Origin: Leptospira sp.
GTDB lineage: Bacteria > Spirochaetota > Leptospiria > Leptospirales > Leptospiraceae
Reading direction: 5' to 3'
DNA length: 55,233 nt
Assembly (NCBI GenBank): GCA_009991425.1
Contig: JAACWH010000038.1
Span: 1 to 55,233 of the forward strand
Position 1 is the first letter of the stretch, and each line of letters opens with the position of its first letter. Below the pieces are notes generated by a model. The model did not search any database, was not told where the DNA came from, and saw only the letters and a program-made list of their open reading frames with translations. Positions 1 to 9,548 of this stretch are shown piece after piece. The translations under genes and the position numbers were made by a program.

Positions 1-57
1 CAAGTATTCTATATTTTAAAAACTTGCATTTTTTAATTCATCAATAAGAATCGAAAT

Positions 58-444
58 ATGATAAAGAAAGTTGTGTTAGCTTTTATAATTTTTGCATTAG
101 CTGAGACTAGTCTGTATGCAGTTGAAACACAAGACCTGGCTGCATTCAATTCCTGTATGCAAGCTTGTTATAAGAAATCAGATTCACTCTACACTGCTCT
201 TTCTATAACAAGCTTTGCTGGATACATTGCCGCAGCTGTAGGCGGTAAGGGTGCATCGGGTGGCAATCGATATTTTGACTCCACTGGTCGAGAGAGAAAT
301 CTAACCGAACCTAGGTATAGCCACTGTTACTCTTCCTGCAAATATGAAAATCCAAATTTTGATAACACCAAGGATGGAGATATACATCCTAAGTATGATA
401 ATTCCCTCTATAACTATTTAAATCGTCATAAACAGGTAAAATGA
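58..444 (+). CDS. Small secreted Cys-rich protein (paired CX3C), function unknown
   Basis: The 128-residue product starts with a clear signal peptide (MIKK, a hydrophobic core, then a likely cleavage near LYA-VET). The mature part has two CX3C pairs, CMQAC near residues 33-37 and CYSSC near residues 90-94, separated by a Gly/Ala-rich hydrophobic stretch around residues 50-66. The twin CX3C layout suggests a small disulfide-stabilised helical hairpin outside the cytoplasm, an inference from the pattern only. No strong ribosome binding site precedes the ATG. It converges on the lipoprotein gene on the other strand with a single base between the stops. I do not recognise the family; two other small proteins here (5014-5220 and 39459-39749) share the Cys spacing. 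Confidence 0.7.
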   Translation: MIKKVVLAFIIFALAETSLYAVETQDLAAFNSCMQACYKKSDSLYTALSITSFAGYIAAAVGGKGASGGNRYFDSTGRERNLTEPRYSHCYSSCKYENPNFDNTKDGDIHPKYDNSLYNYLNRHKQVK

Positions 445-445
445 T

Positions 446-1552
446 TTATATATCACCATTGTCTCTAAGCTTATTGAATAGTTCCTGCACGGCATTCTGA
501 AATATTTCATGATCTGTTACATCATTAGGCTTTGTTGTATATTTGATATTTTGCTTCCAGAAGGTTTCCTTAGATAGGGAATCGTTGCAAATAGCCTCGT
601 AATTTATCTGAATAGTTTCTTTATTTCCTGATCCCGTTTTTTCATAACTCAGATTTTCAATCGAAATAATGCGATCGATTTTTGTTTTGCTAGTAGATAA
701 TTCATCTAATTCAAATATCTGAAAGCCTTTGGAAATCAATGCGGATTCCATATTAGAAAGTAATAAAGAATCATATTTGTTCTCTTTCAGAGATTTCTTG
801 AATTGAACAGAATAATTGGGAGAATCCTTTACATAAAAGCTTTCCAACAATTTAGGATCCTTCACCAAATCATACTGAAATTCAAGAAAAAAAGCTTCGA
901 AGGCTCGACGCATGATACTGAAAGTTCTCTCATTTGTAGAGTGATCAATATAGTCTGAAAACAAAGGAATAAAAGGTGATAATAAAAACATGGATAAGCC
1001 TTCATAAGCACTATGTTCCATTTCATAAGTATAAGCTTTGATTTTTTCATTTTTATTTAAATCGATTATTTCAAATGTAATTTCTCCATAGGAATTTCTT
1101 TCAAAAGGGATAAAACCAAAAGTATACAAAAATAATCCTTGAACATCTTCAAATTCTACTCTATCGGGAAGTGGTTTAATTAGGATTAATACATTTGAAT
1201 CAGGATTGCTAATAAAAAGTTCACTCATTTTAAATTTTGAAAGAATTTCCTCAGAATAATAATTTTCTAAATAATTGTTTAATCTTTCCTCAGTAATACC
1301 TGCGTTGTCTTTTCTTGTAGATGAACTTGATCTTTTAATGCTTAAGGCGATTGATTTTGGTATATTTGACCTGTCTAGCTTTAACTTAATGGGAAGTTGT
1401 GTTCTACCTAAGTTATTATCTTTTTCTTCAAGGATTTTGTTAGTTGGAATTTCCTTTGTATAATGAATGTAACAACCTGTAAATATAAAAGTATAAATAA
1501 ATACAAATAGAAATTTTAGATTATTCAATAATTTAAATTCCCAAATTATCAT
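446..1552 (-). CDS. Lipoprotein, paralogue of its upstream neighbour
   Basis: The 368-residue protein has an N-terminal hydrophobic segment ending in FIFTGC, a good lipobox with Cys near residue 27. It is clearly a diverged copy of the gene upstream (1549-2676): both carry a YSEE/FSEEI..KF segment near the N-terminus, the motif DHSTNER followed by IMR and a KDP/KDK-LL.SF segment in the middle, and both end in GDI. The C-terminal part, aligned with the CsgG-like region of the neighbour, is more degenerate. The start overlaps the upstream stop by 4 bases (ATGA), so the two are almost certainly co-transcribed and translationally coupled. Function is unknown; an envelope location is inferred from the lipobox. 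Confidence 0.8.
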   Translation of the reverse strand: MIIWEFKLLNNLKFLFVFIYTFIFTGCYIHYTKEIPTNKILEEKDNNLGRTQLPIKLKLDRSNIPKSIALSIKRSSSSTRKDNAGITEERLNNYLENYYSEEILSKFKMSELFISNPDSNVLILIKPLPDRVEFEDVQGLFLYTFGFIPFERNSYGEITFEIIDLNKNEKIKAYTYEMEHSAYEGLSMFLLSPFIPLFSDYIDHSTNERTFSIMRRAFEAFFLEFQYDLVKDPKLLESFYVKDSPNYSVQFKKSLKENKYDSLLLSNMESALISKGFQIFELDELSTSKTKIDRIISIENLSYEKTGSGNKETIQINYEAICNDSLSKETFWKQNIKYTTKPNDVTDHEIFQNAVQELFNKLRDNGDI

Positions 1553-2676
1553 ATATCTCCCTGCGTTTGCAATTGATACATAATTTCACGAGCTGACAGA
1601 CCAATATGCCAATCAATAGAATTGGATTCTGAATTCGCATATTTAGAAAGTTTAGACCAAATGATTTTCCCAGTTTCAACATCCACACAACGAATGGAAA
1701 AATAAATTTCTGTTTTATTCGAACTCTGACCTTCTTTTAAAATGAAATCTTCTACTAAGATAACTCTATCGGCATTACTCAACTTACCAAAAGCGATTCG
1801 ATTGGATGCTGTCAGTCCCGTTTGAGAGAATTTAATTTCCTCCAACAATACATCTAATTTTTTCCGTTCTACTAAGTTAAGTCCTGCTTTTACAAATTGT
1901 GATTCTAATGCAGAATGAAGTTGATCTGCTGAAGATTTTAGAGAGCTCGATTTATTCTTGATCGGAATTAGCGCATATATTTTGTTAGATTCTGATGTAA
2001 AACTCTTTAATAATGTTTTATCTTTATCTAATTCAAGCATTAAATCATTTTCGAACTGTTGGAAAGCTACTCGCATAATTGCAAAGTTTCTCTCATTTGT
2101 AGAGTGATCAAATCGATCACTGAATAAGGGAAGCAGAGAACCAAGAATTATAGCAGATGTCCCTAAAAATTGCCTATGTTGAATCGGATATTTAAAAGTT
2201 CGAATGCTTTTATTTTTGGAAGAATCATAAAGTTCAAATTGTATTCTTCCATATGTACGAGTTATGGCAGGAAAAATTCCCAAAGTTCCAATAGCCGCAA
2301 TTAAACTAATCACCGGAGATTTTACTTCTTCCAGAGACGAAACAATCCGAATTTTCATATTCGCTGAAGAATTATGAGTAAAATACTTACTGTTTCTAAA
2401 TTTAGCTACAATTTCTTCGGAAAAATAACTTTCTATTGTATTATCTGTGACTTCAATGTTTTGCCCTTTGCGTTTGAGATACTCTTTTACAAATGCTTTC
2501 TCACTCGAATCAAATTCGACTCTCACAGGCAAAGTCCCCTGAAAGAAAGGATCCTTCCCAAATATAAATTCTTTTGCTCCATAGGCATCACCTTGAATAT
2601 TAGCATGATGCAGATAGCAAGCCGATGTATTGATAACTATAAACAAAACTAGAACAAAAAATTTTATATGATACAT
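1549..2676 (-). CDS. Lipoprotein with CsgG-like C-terminal domain
   Basis: The 375-residue protein has a short signal peptide ending in the lipobox NTSAC (Cys near residue 20). Residues about 245-340 match the general pattern of CsgG/curli-assembly or LpoB-like domains: a long helix, LVERKKLDVLLEEIKFSQTG, a lysine-small residue stretch, then an ADRVILVEDF strand and an IRCVDVETGKIIWS segment. The first half is shared with the downstream paralogue and is unknown. The start is supported by AGAGG about 8 bases upstream of the ATG. The pair probably forms one envelope lipoprotein operon. A CsgG-like domain often sits in periplasm-facing lipoproteins, but no pore or secretion role can be claimed from this. 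Confidence 0.8.
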   Translation of the reverse strand: MYHIKFFVLVLFIVINTSACYLHHANIQGDAYGAKEFIFGKDPFFQGTLPVRVEFDSSEKAFVKEYLKRKGQNIEVTDNTIESYFSEEIVAKFRNSKYFTHNSSANMKIRIVSSLEEVKSPVISLIAAIGTLGIFPAITRTYGRIQFELYDSSKNKSIRTFKYPIQHRQFLGTSAIILGSLLPLFSDRFDHSTNERNFAIMRVAFQQFENDLMLELDKDKTLLKSFTSESNKIYALIPIKNKSSSLKSSADQLHSALESQFVKAGLNLVERKKLDVLLEEIKFSQTGLTASNRIAFGKLSNADRVILVEDFILKEGQSSNKTEIYFSIRCVDVETGKIIWSKLSKYANSESNSIDWHIGLSAREIMYQLQTQGDI

Positions 2677-3059
2677 GATACTGCCTCTTATTTTTATAAG
2701 TCATTTTGAACTGCGCCAATCTTAATTCAAAATGAGCCTTGCATATTCTATTTATAAGATTCAGGTTAGTTGTTTTATGTCATCCTAAAAATAATCTTAA
2801 AGGATAGAATCATGTTCTTTTCGATGAGGCATTTGCAATCAGGAAAAATTGAATAATAAATTGATTTAATAAATAGCATTCTAATTAATGCAAAAATATT
2901 TATTGAAATTTCTCTAAAATATTTATTTCCTTTTTTCTAAATTCTATTGATTTTCATTGCTAAACTATTCAAAAATTAAAAACGAATCCCATTTATGTTA
3001 GATTGAATTTCATTAAGAATTGACTTGAAAATTTATGTTCATTGTATACCCATTGATTT
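2677..3059. other. A+T-rich divergent intergenic region
   Basis: This 383-base spacer lies between the leftward lipoprotein pair and the rightward lipoprotein at 3060. It must hold promoters for both. The only structure I see is the perfect inverted repeat at 2701-2735, listed separately, and a weaker 5-base inverted repeat (atcct/aggat, 2782-2805). No open reading frame or RNA gene is supported. Confidence 0.6.
2701..2735. repeat. Perfect 10-bp inverted repeat upstream of the lipoprotein pair
   Basis: The arms tcattttgaa (2701-2710) and ttcaaaatga (2726-2735) are exact reverse complements with a 15-base loop. The element begins 25 bases upstream of the ATG at 2676, so it may be an operator or a hairpin in the 5' leader of the leftward genes. 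There is no T-run to make it a terminator. Confidence 0.55.
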
Positions 3060-4442
3060 ATGCAAAAAAGTAGATCTTTATATTTTATTCATTCAGGACT
3101 AATCGTCCTTTTCGTTCTTATTTCAAATTGTATACCCTTCCAAAAGAGCGAACTTGATCCCAATTCCACGCTTTCCCTTTTTAATTTACTACGCCTTTTA
3201 AATAGAACGACTGAACAGGAAGTTAAGCTTCCTACTATTGTTGCACTTTACCAGATAAACAGAAGTGGTGGAAATTTTGCCTTAGGCGTCACAGCAATCA
3301 ATCCTGCGACAGGAGAGACAAGATTCCAGAATCGAAACATCCTTATTCATTCCGATACTGAAACGAGTGAGCTTGATTTCCAATTTAATTTTACCAAAGA
3401 TTTTAAGGCTGAGAATTTCTTTCTTATCTATAAAGATTTTATTAATCTTAAATATGTAGTAAAGAAATTTTCTTTGGCAAGCCAATCTGAAGTAGCTACC
3501 GTTAACATTCCATTACTTGCCACAGTTTTTGAAGATAATGATATTTCTGGAATAGCATATAACAAAGACACAAATAAATTATATATAGGCATATCAGGTG
3601 GTTCCTATACAACATCTCCAACTTACAATGCGGAAGGAATCTTATATATTCTCGATGCAGATACTCTATCCATAGAAAATCAAAAAATAGTTCCTTTAAC
3701 AAATGCAACAGTAGGAACGAGCAATGCCAAGGGTGCATTTTATTTAGAAAAAGATTTGAAACATCTAATTTGGCAAAGAGTGGAAGATAGCAGTGGATAC
3801 AACCCGTACGCAACTATCATTTCCACAGAAGCTCCCTATGAATTTATTAACACTATCCCAAATCTTTCGAATACAGTCTTGTATTCACCCTTAGGTGGAA
3901 GCATGGTTCCCAGTGGTATGGAATTATTACGTGATGATAAAAATAAAAAATATTTTATTTCCAATTTAGATGAATCAAGTTCCTTCTTTAGATTGTACAG
4001 TTACTCCATCGAGAATTTCGATCCAACTGCATCGACTTTGCTAAATTTTTCAGGACCGAATGCCTCAACAATTTACAATAATTTGTCCAAAACATTTTTA
4101 GATAGTGACAATGGATATCTCTACCATGTGTTTCAGAATGGAGGCCCTTTTATTATTCATAAATACAATTCGCAGACTGCCGCACAACAGGGATCAGCTA
4201 TTACTATTAATCCTGGAGGAGGAGGGCTCGCTGACACCTTTGCTTTAGCTCCTGGGCTTGATAGAATCTTCTTTCAGTTAGATGATCCAACCGAAACGCT
4301 TCCTGAACCTTTCCTTACAAGCTGTAAGCTTTCCTACGTTGATACAAACACAGGCATTTCAACAGAAATTACACCTTTTATCAATGAAACTGCTGCAGAA
4401 AGTTTGCCCTGCACTATCAAAAGACTGGTGTATATAGAATAA
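3060..4442 (+). CDS. Large lipoprotein, possible beta-propeller, function unknown
   Basis: The 460-residue product begins with a hydrophobic segment ending in LISNC (Cys near residue 24), a good spirochetal lipobox, so it is probably anchored in the inner or outer membrane. After the Cys a low-complexity LLRLLN stretch is followed by a body rich in beta-strand patterns (short hydrophobic strands, DNxY/SGxxY turns, repeated 'IYxxL..FLDSDNGYLYHVF' style blades), which suggests a propeller fold. No enzyme motif is visible. It is monocistronic, with long non-coding DNA on both sides and no clear ribosome binding site before the ATG. I do not recognise a named family. Confidence 0.75.
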   Translation: MQKSRSLYFIHSGLIVLFVLISNCIPFQKSELDPNSTLSLFNLLRLLNRTTEQEVKLPTIVALYQINRSGGNFALGVTAINPATGETRFQNRNILIHSDTETSELDFQFNFTKDFKAENFFLIYKDFINLKYVVKKFSLASQSEVATVNIPLLATVFEDNDISGIAYNKDTNKLYIGISGGSYTTSPTYNAEGILYILDADTLSIENQKIVPLTNATVGTSNAKGAFYLEKDLKHLIWQRVEDSSGYNPYATIISTEAPYEFINTIPNLSNTVLYSPLGGSMVPSGMELLRDDKNKKYFISNLDESSSFFRLYSYSIENFDPTASTLLNFSGPNASTIYNNLSKTFLDSDNGYLYHVFQNGGPFIIHKYNSQTAAQQGSAITINPGGGGLADTFALAPGLDRIFFQLDDPTETLPEPFLTSCKLSYVDTNTGISTEITPFINETAAESLPCTIKRLVYIE

Positions 4443-4507
4443 TAGGCTAAGGATCACTATGATAGCGGACTGTCAGAAATAATACTTCTTTTGTATGCTT
4501 GGGCGAT

Positions 4508-4572
4508 CCCAGAAGCATTTGAATTTGCTTGTTAATTTATATGAAAAATTTATAATTTCAAATGCTGCTGGG
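4508..4572. repeat. Imperfect 16-bp inverted repeat
   Basis: The arms cccagaagcatttgaa (4508-4523) and ttcaaatgctgctggg (4557-4572) pair at 15 of 16 positions across a 33-base A+T-rich loop. No T-run follows, so it is not a standard terminator. Together with the next hairpin it may be a degraded mobile or intergenic repeat unit. Confidence 0.5.
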
Positions 4573-4588
4573 TCGGGCTCTCAGCTCC

Positions 4589-4651
4589 GGTCAATAAATT
4601 GCTGCTTGGTTTGTGTTTCATAGCCTTCTATCTACTTCCAATTTATTGACC
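4589..4651. repeat. Perfect 13-bp inverted repeat
   Basis: The arms ggtcaataaattg (4589-4601) and caatttattgacc (4639-4651) are exact reverse complements with a 37-base loop. It lies 16 bases after the previous inverted repeat and is flanked by G+C-richer words (tcagctcc, ccccgcctcc). No coding potential is seen. Confidence 0.5.
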
Positions 4652-5013
4652 CCGCCTCCATCCCTTTCGCTTTGTGATTTCAATTGTCTAGCAAAATCAA
4701 AGATTTTTGAACTATGTTTGAACCATTGAATTAATTTCATAAATCTTTGTTTTTCTTCTATTTTCCTCGATTATCTCAAGCTTCTTTAAATTGAATTTAA
4801 TCCATTTAGCTCATAAAATCATATATTCTTATAATATAACAGACATTATATCCAATTAACTCGTTTATGCGAGGCTCAGCTCAATAAAAAAGTTGATGAA
4901 ATTTCTTTAAAGATTACTTTGTAATTGAAATTAATTTAAAATTAAGAATTGTTTCGAATAATATTTTTTTACTTAATTTTATCTTTTTAGTTTTATTCAT
5001 TAATTTTGATATT

Positions 5014-5220
5014 TTGGCGAAGAATAAAAATAAAAAAGAAATTAACATAAAAGATTACCCCATTTATTTAGAATTCGAAGAAAAATCGAAATGCTTATCA
5101 GAATGTCCTACAATTTCAACCAAGCGTACATTTATTGAAAGTTTAACACAGCCATATAAAAGAAGCGAGTGCATAAGGAAATGTGAAGAGGCAATTTTTA
5201 TAATACACAAAAATCCATAA
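5014..5220 (+). CDS. Small Lys/Cys-rich protein with twin CX3C, start uncertain
   Basis: From the TTG at 5014 the product is 68 residues, very lysine-rich at its N-terminus, with two CX3C pairs: CLSEC near residues 27-31 and CIRKC near residues 54-58. That is the twin CX3C spacing also seen at 58-444. The reading frame stays open upstream to 4900 and encodes a hydrophobic run (NNIFLLNFIFLVLFINFDIL) just before the TTG that would make a good signal peptide, but no ATG, GTG or TTG occurs in it. Either the start is non-standard, or the signal peptide has lost its start codon, or the hydrophobic look is only A+T bias. Being small and isolated, it may be a remnant. Confidence 0.4.
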   Translation: MAKNKNKKEINIKDYPIYLEFEEKSKCLSECPTISTKRTFIESLTQPYKRSECIRKCEEAIFIIHKNP

Positions 5221-5381
5221 AATTTTTAATTAATAATTTTGATACTAGCTACCCTAATGCTAAGTCTCTCATTTATATCTAAGTTAATACTTTAGCGCAA
5301 CGAGCCAGTGTAAGGTTGCACTTCGCTTGGAGTCGTGAGTCAATGATTCTCAATTTTTATTCCAATACATAAAAAATATAA

Positions 5382-5642
5382 CTAATTCCGGACATCAAGA
5401 TTAGTTTTTGAATCGCAAGACTTACGTTGTAATTCGGCTTGAAGACAAGCCACTAAAATAGTATCCTTTTTTCTACTTTCAGTAAAACCAGTTTGCTCAT
5501 TTACTCTTAACAAAAAAGTAAATTCACAAAATTCTTGTGAAGATTCATAATTTTGTGGGTAGCATCGATCTCGACTAGAATAACAATTTATTAATAACAT
5601 TAAAAAAATACTTGAGATAATAAATATTCTCATAGCTTCCAT
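5382..5642 (-). CDS. Small putative lipoprotein, function unknown
   Basis: The 86-residue product has a short basic start, a hydrophobic core (IFIISSIFLMLLINC) and a lipobox with Cys near residue 20. Five further Cys residues follow in about 60 residues, so disulfides are likely. An ATG at 5642 is preceded by AGGA at short spacing; the in-frame ATG at 5633 (MRIFIISS) is an equally good start and gives a more typical signal peptide. It is divergent from the signal-peptidase-like gene at 5962. No family is recognised. Confidence 0.6.
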   Translation of the reverse strand: MEAMRIFIISSIFLMLLINCYSSRDRCYPQNYESSQEFCEFTFLLRVNEQTGFTESRKKDTILVACLQAELQRKSCDSKTNLDVRN

Positions 5643-5961
5643 TTTCCTGGTTTAAATAGATTTTTTGTTTTACCCTTTATCAAAATTTCCCACAATCCCG
5701 CTTTACTTAATACTATTTTCCTATTCCAATCAATCAGAATTAACCTAACTTAATTAAGAATGAATTTTTTTACAATTATATAATTGATTAATTTAACTAA
5801 AAATAGTTAATACACATTTTCAACTTCATGACAAACATGATAAGACATTCCTTTTCTTTTATATATCCTCCAATCAGCATACTTTTCCTTACTCAAATTT
5901 CTCTTTGCTTTTTATCACCCAGTCAAATACCTTGAATTAGTCTTTCCTAGGAAAATGAATT
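5643..5961. other. A+T-rich divergent spacer
   Basis: This 319-base region between the small lipoprotein and the signal-peptidase-like gene should hold promoters for both. Apart from A+T-rich tracts and a short cttaattaag palindrome near 5750 I see no repeat, RNA or additional gene. An aggaaa element lies just upstream of the ATG at 5962. Confidence 0.5.
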
Positions 5962-6504
5962 ATGGCTGTTCCCTACAACATCGAGAAAAAGAAAAAGAAA
6001 ATCCAACCTAAGAAACTTGCCCTAGTATTGGGAATAGGTCTTATTTTTGGGGCTTTGAGTTCGTTATTGATCCGCGGATTTTTTCTAACACCTGTTGCAA
6101 TCACAACAGCAACCATGGAACCTACATTAAAAATGGGCGACTCAGCCTATCTATATAAATGGCGCAAAGCCAAGGACATCCCCATAGGCGAAATCGTTCT
6201 TGCCCAAAGAGAATCAGGATACCTACTTGCACGCATCTTGGGTAGACCTGGAGATAGAATTCGCCTCGAGAACAAAACTCTAATTCGAAATGGCGAAGTA
6301 ATCCCACCTGAACTCTACCCCATCCAGTACAAAGACATGCGTCCCCCCCTGCCCGCAGATTTTACGCCCAGAGATAGTATGGCAGAGATCCGTGTTCCGG
6401 AAGGGCATCTTTTTCTTTTAGCTGACAATCGCGACGAGGCTATGGATTCCCGCTTCATTGGAACCATTCCCATGGAACAGATTGTTGGCCACTTTTCTCC
6501 TTGA
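5962..6504 (+). CDS. Signal peptidase I homologue lacking the catalytic Ser and Lys
   Basis: The 180-residue protein has a lysine-rich cytoplasmic N-terminus, one membrane segment (about residues 19-37) and the S26 peptidase fold signatures in order: TTATMEPTLKMGD, LLARILGRPGD, and DNRDEAMDSRFIG. In active type I signal peptidases the first motif is SGSMxPTL with a catalytic Ser before Met, and the second is KRxxGxPGD with the general-base Lys. Here Thr51 replaces the Ser and Ala90 replaces the Lys, read directly from codons acc and gca. The structural residues PTL, GD, PGD and GDNR-like boxes are intact, which argues for a maintained fold rather than random decay. It is likely a non-peptidase paralogue, with a standard LepB elsewhere. 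It sits 59 bases upstream of gapA. Confidence 0.85.
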   Translation: MAVPYNIEKKKKKIQPKKLALVLGIGLIFGALSSLLIRGFFLTPVAITTATMEPTLKMGDSAYLYKWRKAKDIPIGEIVLAQRESGYLLARILGRPGDRIRLENKTLIRNGEVIPPELYPIQYKDMRPPLPADFTPRDSMAEIRVPEGHLFLLADNRDEAMDSRFIGTIPMEQIVGHFSP

Positions 6505-6560
6505 ATCTAAGTTTACAGATAAAGTTTCTCTCTTAGCATGGAAAAAAAACCTCGGAGTAG

Positions 6561-7571
<1,011 letters not shown>

Positions 7572-7574
7572 AGA

Positions 7575-8765
7575 ATGAATCTTCCTAATTTAGAAGACGA
7601 AGACCTCAGTGGTAAAAGAGTATTTCTTCGAGTTGATTTCAATGTTCCTATAGAAAATGGTGCAGCAACTGACACGACTCGAATAGAAAAGACCTTACCT
7701 ACCATAGAACTTTTGGCGAAAAAGGGTGCGAAGATTATTATAGCTTCGCATCTAGGACGGCCTAAAGGTAAACCAGATCCAGAATTTTCCATGAAGCCTG
7801 TATTTGATGCGCTTCAGAAACTCACTTCTATTCCTGTGAAATTTTCCGACAAGGTAATTGGATCGGAAGTCGAGGCAGCATCTAAGGCTCTTATTAAAGG
7901 GGAAATCCTACTTTTGGAGAATCTTCGTTATCATGCTGAGGAAGAAACCAACGACAAAAAGTTTTCTGAATCTCTAGCAAAGCTTGCTGATGTATATGTC
8001 AATGACGCCTTTGGAGCAGCTCACAGAGCACATGCATCCACAGAAGGTATTGCTCATATTATTCCCTGCTTTGCTGGATTACTGATGCGTAAAGAAGTCG
8101 AGACACTAACATCTCTTATGTCAAGACCTAAGAAGCCATTTGTTGCTATCATTGGTGGATCCAAAGTCTCTAGCAAAATTGGAATCATCAAGAACCTCAT
8201 CGAAAAGGTGGATCATATTTTGATTGGCGGTGGAATGTCCTATACTTTTTTGAAATCAAGAGCTATTCCAATAGGAAAGTCTCTCTTCGAAAAAGACTAC
8301 GAAGTCCAAGCCTACCAATTGATCGATCGTGCAGGTGTGCAAGGCATCGACATGCAACTTCCGGTAGACCATATCATTGCTGATTCATTTTCTGAGAAAG
8401 CTAAGACTAAGTCTGTTGACAAAATGGGAATCTTAGATGCTTGGATGGCAATGGACATTGGTTCCAAGACAATTTCTAACTATGAAAAGATCATCAAAGA
8501 AGCCAATACAATTCTTTGGAACGGACCTATGGGTGTATTTGAGATGGATCCTTTTGCCAATGGAACGATACAAATTGCTAAGGCAGTTGCCAAATCAAAA
8601 GCTGTAACAGTTGTTGGTGGTGGGGATTCTATTGCCGCAGTCAATAAGGCAAAAGTCGCAGACAAGATCACTCATATCTCAACAGGTGGAGGAGCTTCTC
8701 TAGAATTCCTAGAAGGCAAGACTCTACCAGGCGTTAAAGTATTATTAAGCGAGGGAAATAAATGA
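7575..8765 (+). CDS. pgk: Phosphoglycerate kinase
   Basis: The 396-residue product has the usual length of bacterial PGK, which makes ATP from 1,3-bisphosphoglycerate. Signatures are RVDFNVP at the N-terminus, [21 protein letters not shown], the [13 protein letters not shown] segment, the hinge and nucleotide-binding [19 protein letters not shown] and VGGGDS near the C-terminus. It starts 3 bases after gapA and its stop overlaps the tpiA start (ATGA), so the three glycolytic genes are co-transcribed. Confidence 0.98.
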   Translation: MNLPNLEDEDLSGKRVFLRVDFNVPIENGAATDTTRIEKTLPTIELLAKKGAKIIIASHLGRPKGKPDPEFSMKPVFDALQKLTSIPVKFSDKVIGSEVEAASKALIKGEILLLENLRYHAEEETNDKKFSESLAKLADVYVNDAFGAAHRAHASTEGIAHIIPCFAGLLMRKEVETLTSLMSRPKKPFVAIIGGSKVSSKIGIIKNLIEKVDHILIGGGMSYTFLKSRAIPIGKSLFEKDYEVQAYQLIDRAGVQGIDMQLPVDHIIADSFSEKAKTKSVDKMGILDAWMAMDIGSKTISNYEKIIKEANTILWNGPMGVFEMDPFANGTIQIAKAVAKSKAVTVVGGGDSIAAVNKAKVADKITHISTGGGASLEFLEGKTLPGVKVLLSEGNK

Positions 8766-9511
8766 GACCAGTTATAATTGCAGGCAATTGGAAGATGAAT
8801 CTAAGTCACGCGGAAGCAACTAAGCTTTCCCGTGGTTTGAAAGAAGGACAGCCAAAGGATGGCAAGAGAGCTGTTTGGGTTTTCCCATCGCATCTGCATG
8901 TTCCCTCTGCATCTCAAATATTGGAAGGCTCGGGAATCAAGGTCGGTCTGCAAAATTTTTATCCATCTGAACTCACTGCTATGACTGGAGAAACTTCTCC
9001 TGTTCAAGCTGAAGAATTGGGGATCAACCTTGCACTTGTTGGACATTCTGAACGTAGACAATTTTTAGGTGAGACCAATTCATCCTGTCGAGAAAAAATA
9101 AATTTCCTACTGAATCGAAAATGGACTGTTGTTTATTGTGTTGGAGAATCTCTTGCTGAAAGAGAATCAGGTAGAACTTTTGAAGTCTTAGTCTCTCAAA
9201 TCCATGAAGGTTTGAAAGATATTCCTAGTTCTCTATTTGGTAACTTGGTTCTTGCTTATGAACCAGTCTGGGCAATTGGTACGGGTAAGACTGCAACTCC
9301 TCAGATTGCGGAAGAGGCACATGCCTTCCTTCGTAAAGAAATTGCCAGTCTCTTTGTAGGCGGGGAAACAATAGCAGAAGCTATGCCCATTCTATATGGC
9401 GGTTCAGTAAAGCCTGATAATATCAAGTCTCTACTCGCTGAAAAGAATATAGATGGTGGACTTGTAGGTGGAGCTTCCCAAAAGTTGGATTCCTTTCTAG
9501 GTCTATTGTGA
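8762..9511 (+). CDS. tpiA: Triosephosphate isomerase
   Basis: The 249-residue protein interconverts dihydroxyacetone phosphate and glyceraldehyde 3-phosphate. All catalytic elements are visible: NWKMN with the active-site Lys, GHSERR with the electrophilic His, [13 protein letters not shown] with the catalytic Glu and loop 6, and the phosphate-binding YGGSV and GGLVGGAS. The ATG overlaps the pgk stop by 4 bases. The next gene, secG, starts 37 bases later. Confidence 0.98.
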   Translation: MRPVIIAGNWKMNLSHAEATKLSRGLKEGQPKDGKRAVWVFPSHLHVPSASQILEGSGIKVGLQNFYPSELTAMTGETSPVQAEELGINLALVGHSERRQFLGETNSSCREKINFLLNRKWTVVYCVGESLAERESGRTFEVLVSQIHEGLKDIPSSLFGNLVLAYEPVWAIGTGKTATPQIAEEAHAFLRKEIASLFVGGETIAEAMPILYGGSVKPDNIKSLLAEKNIDGGLVGGASQKLDSFLGLL

Positions 9512-9548
9512 TTGTCACGTGACTTGCATAAAATAATTTGGAAATAAT

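Larger units (their letters stand above)
4443..5013. other. Long A+T-rich spacer with two hairpin-forming islands
   Basis: This 571-base stretch has no convincing gene. It contains two adjacent imperfect or perfect inverted repeats (4508-4572 and 4589-4651) in a locally more G+C-rich island, unlike the surrounding sequence. The last ~110 bases are open in the frame of the small ORF at 5014 and encode a hydrophobic stretch without a standard start codon. Confidence 0.6.

Noticed and set aside
5290..5350. Integron attC-like or structured element (gcgcaac ... gttgcac) after the small twin-CX3C ORF
   Set aside because: Only 6 of 7 bases pair, the core sites do not fit the RYYYAAC/GTTRRRY consensus and the span is too short for an attC site. 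No integrase is in the window.
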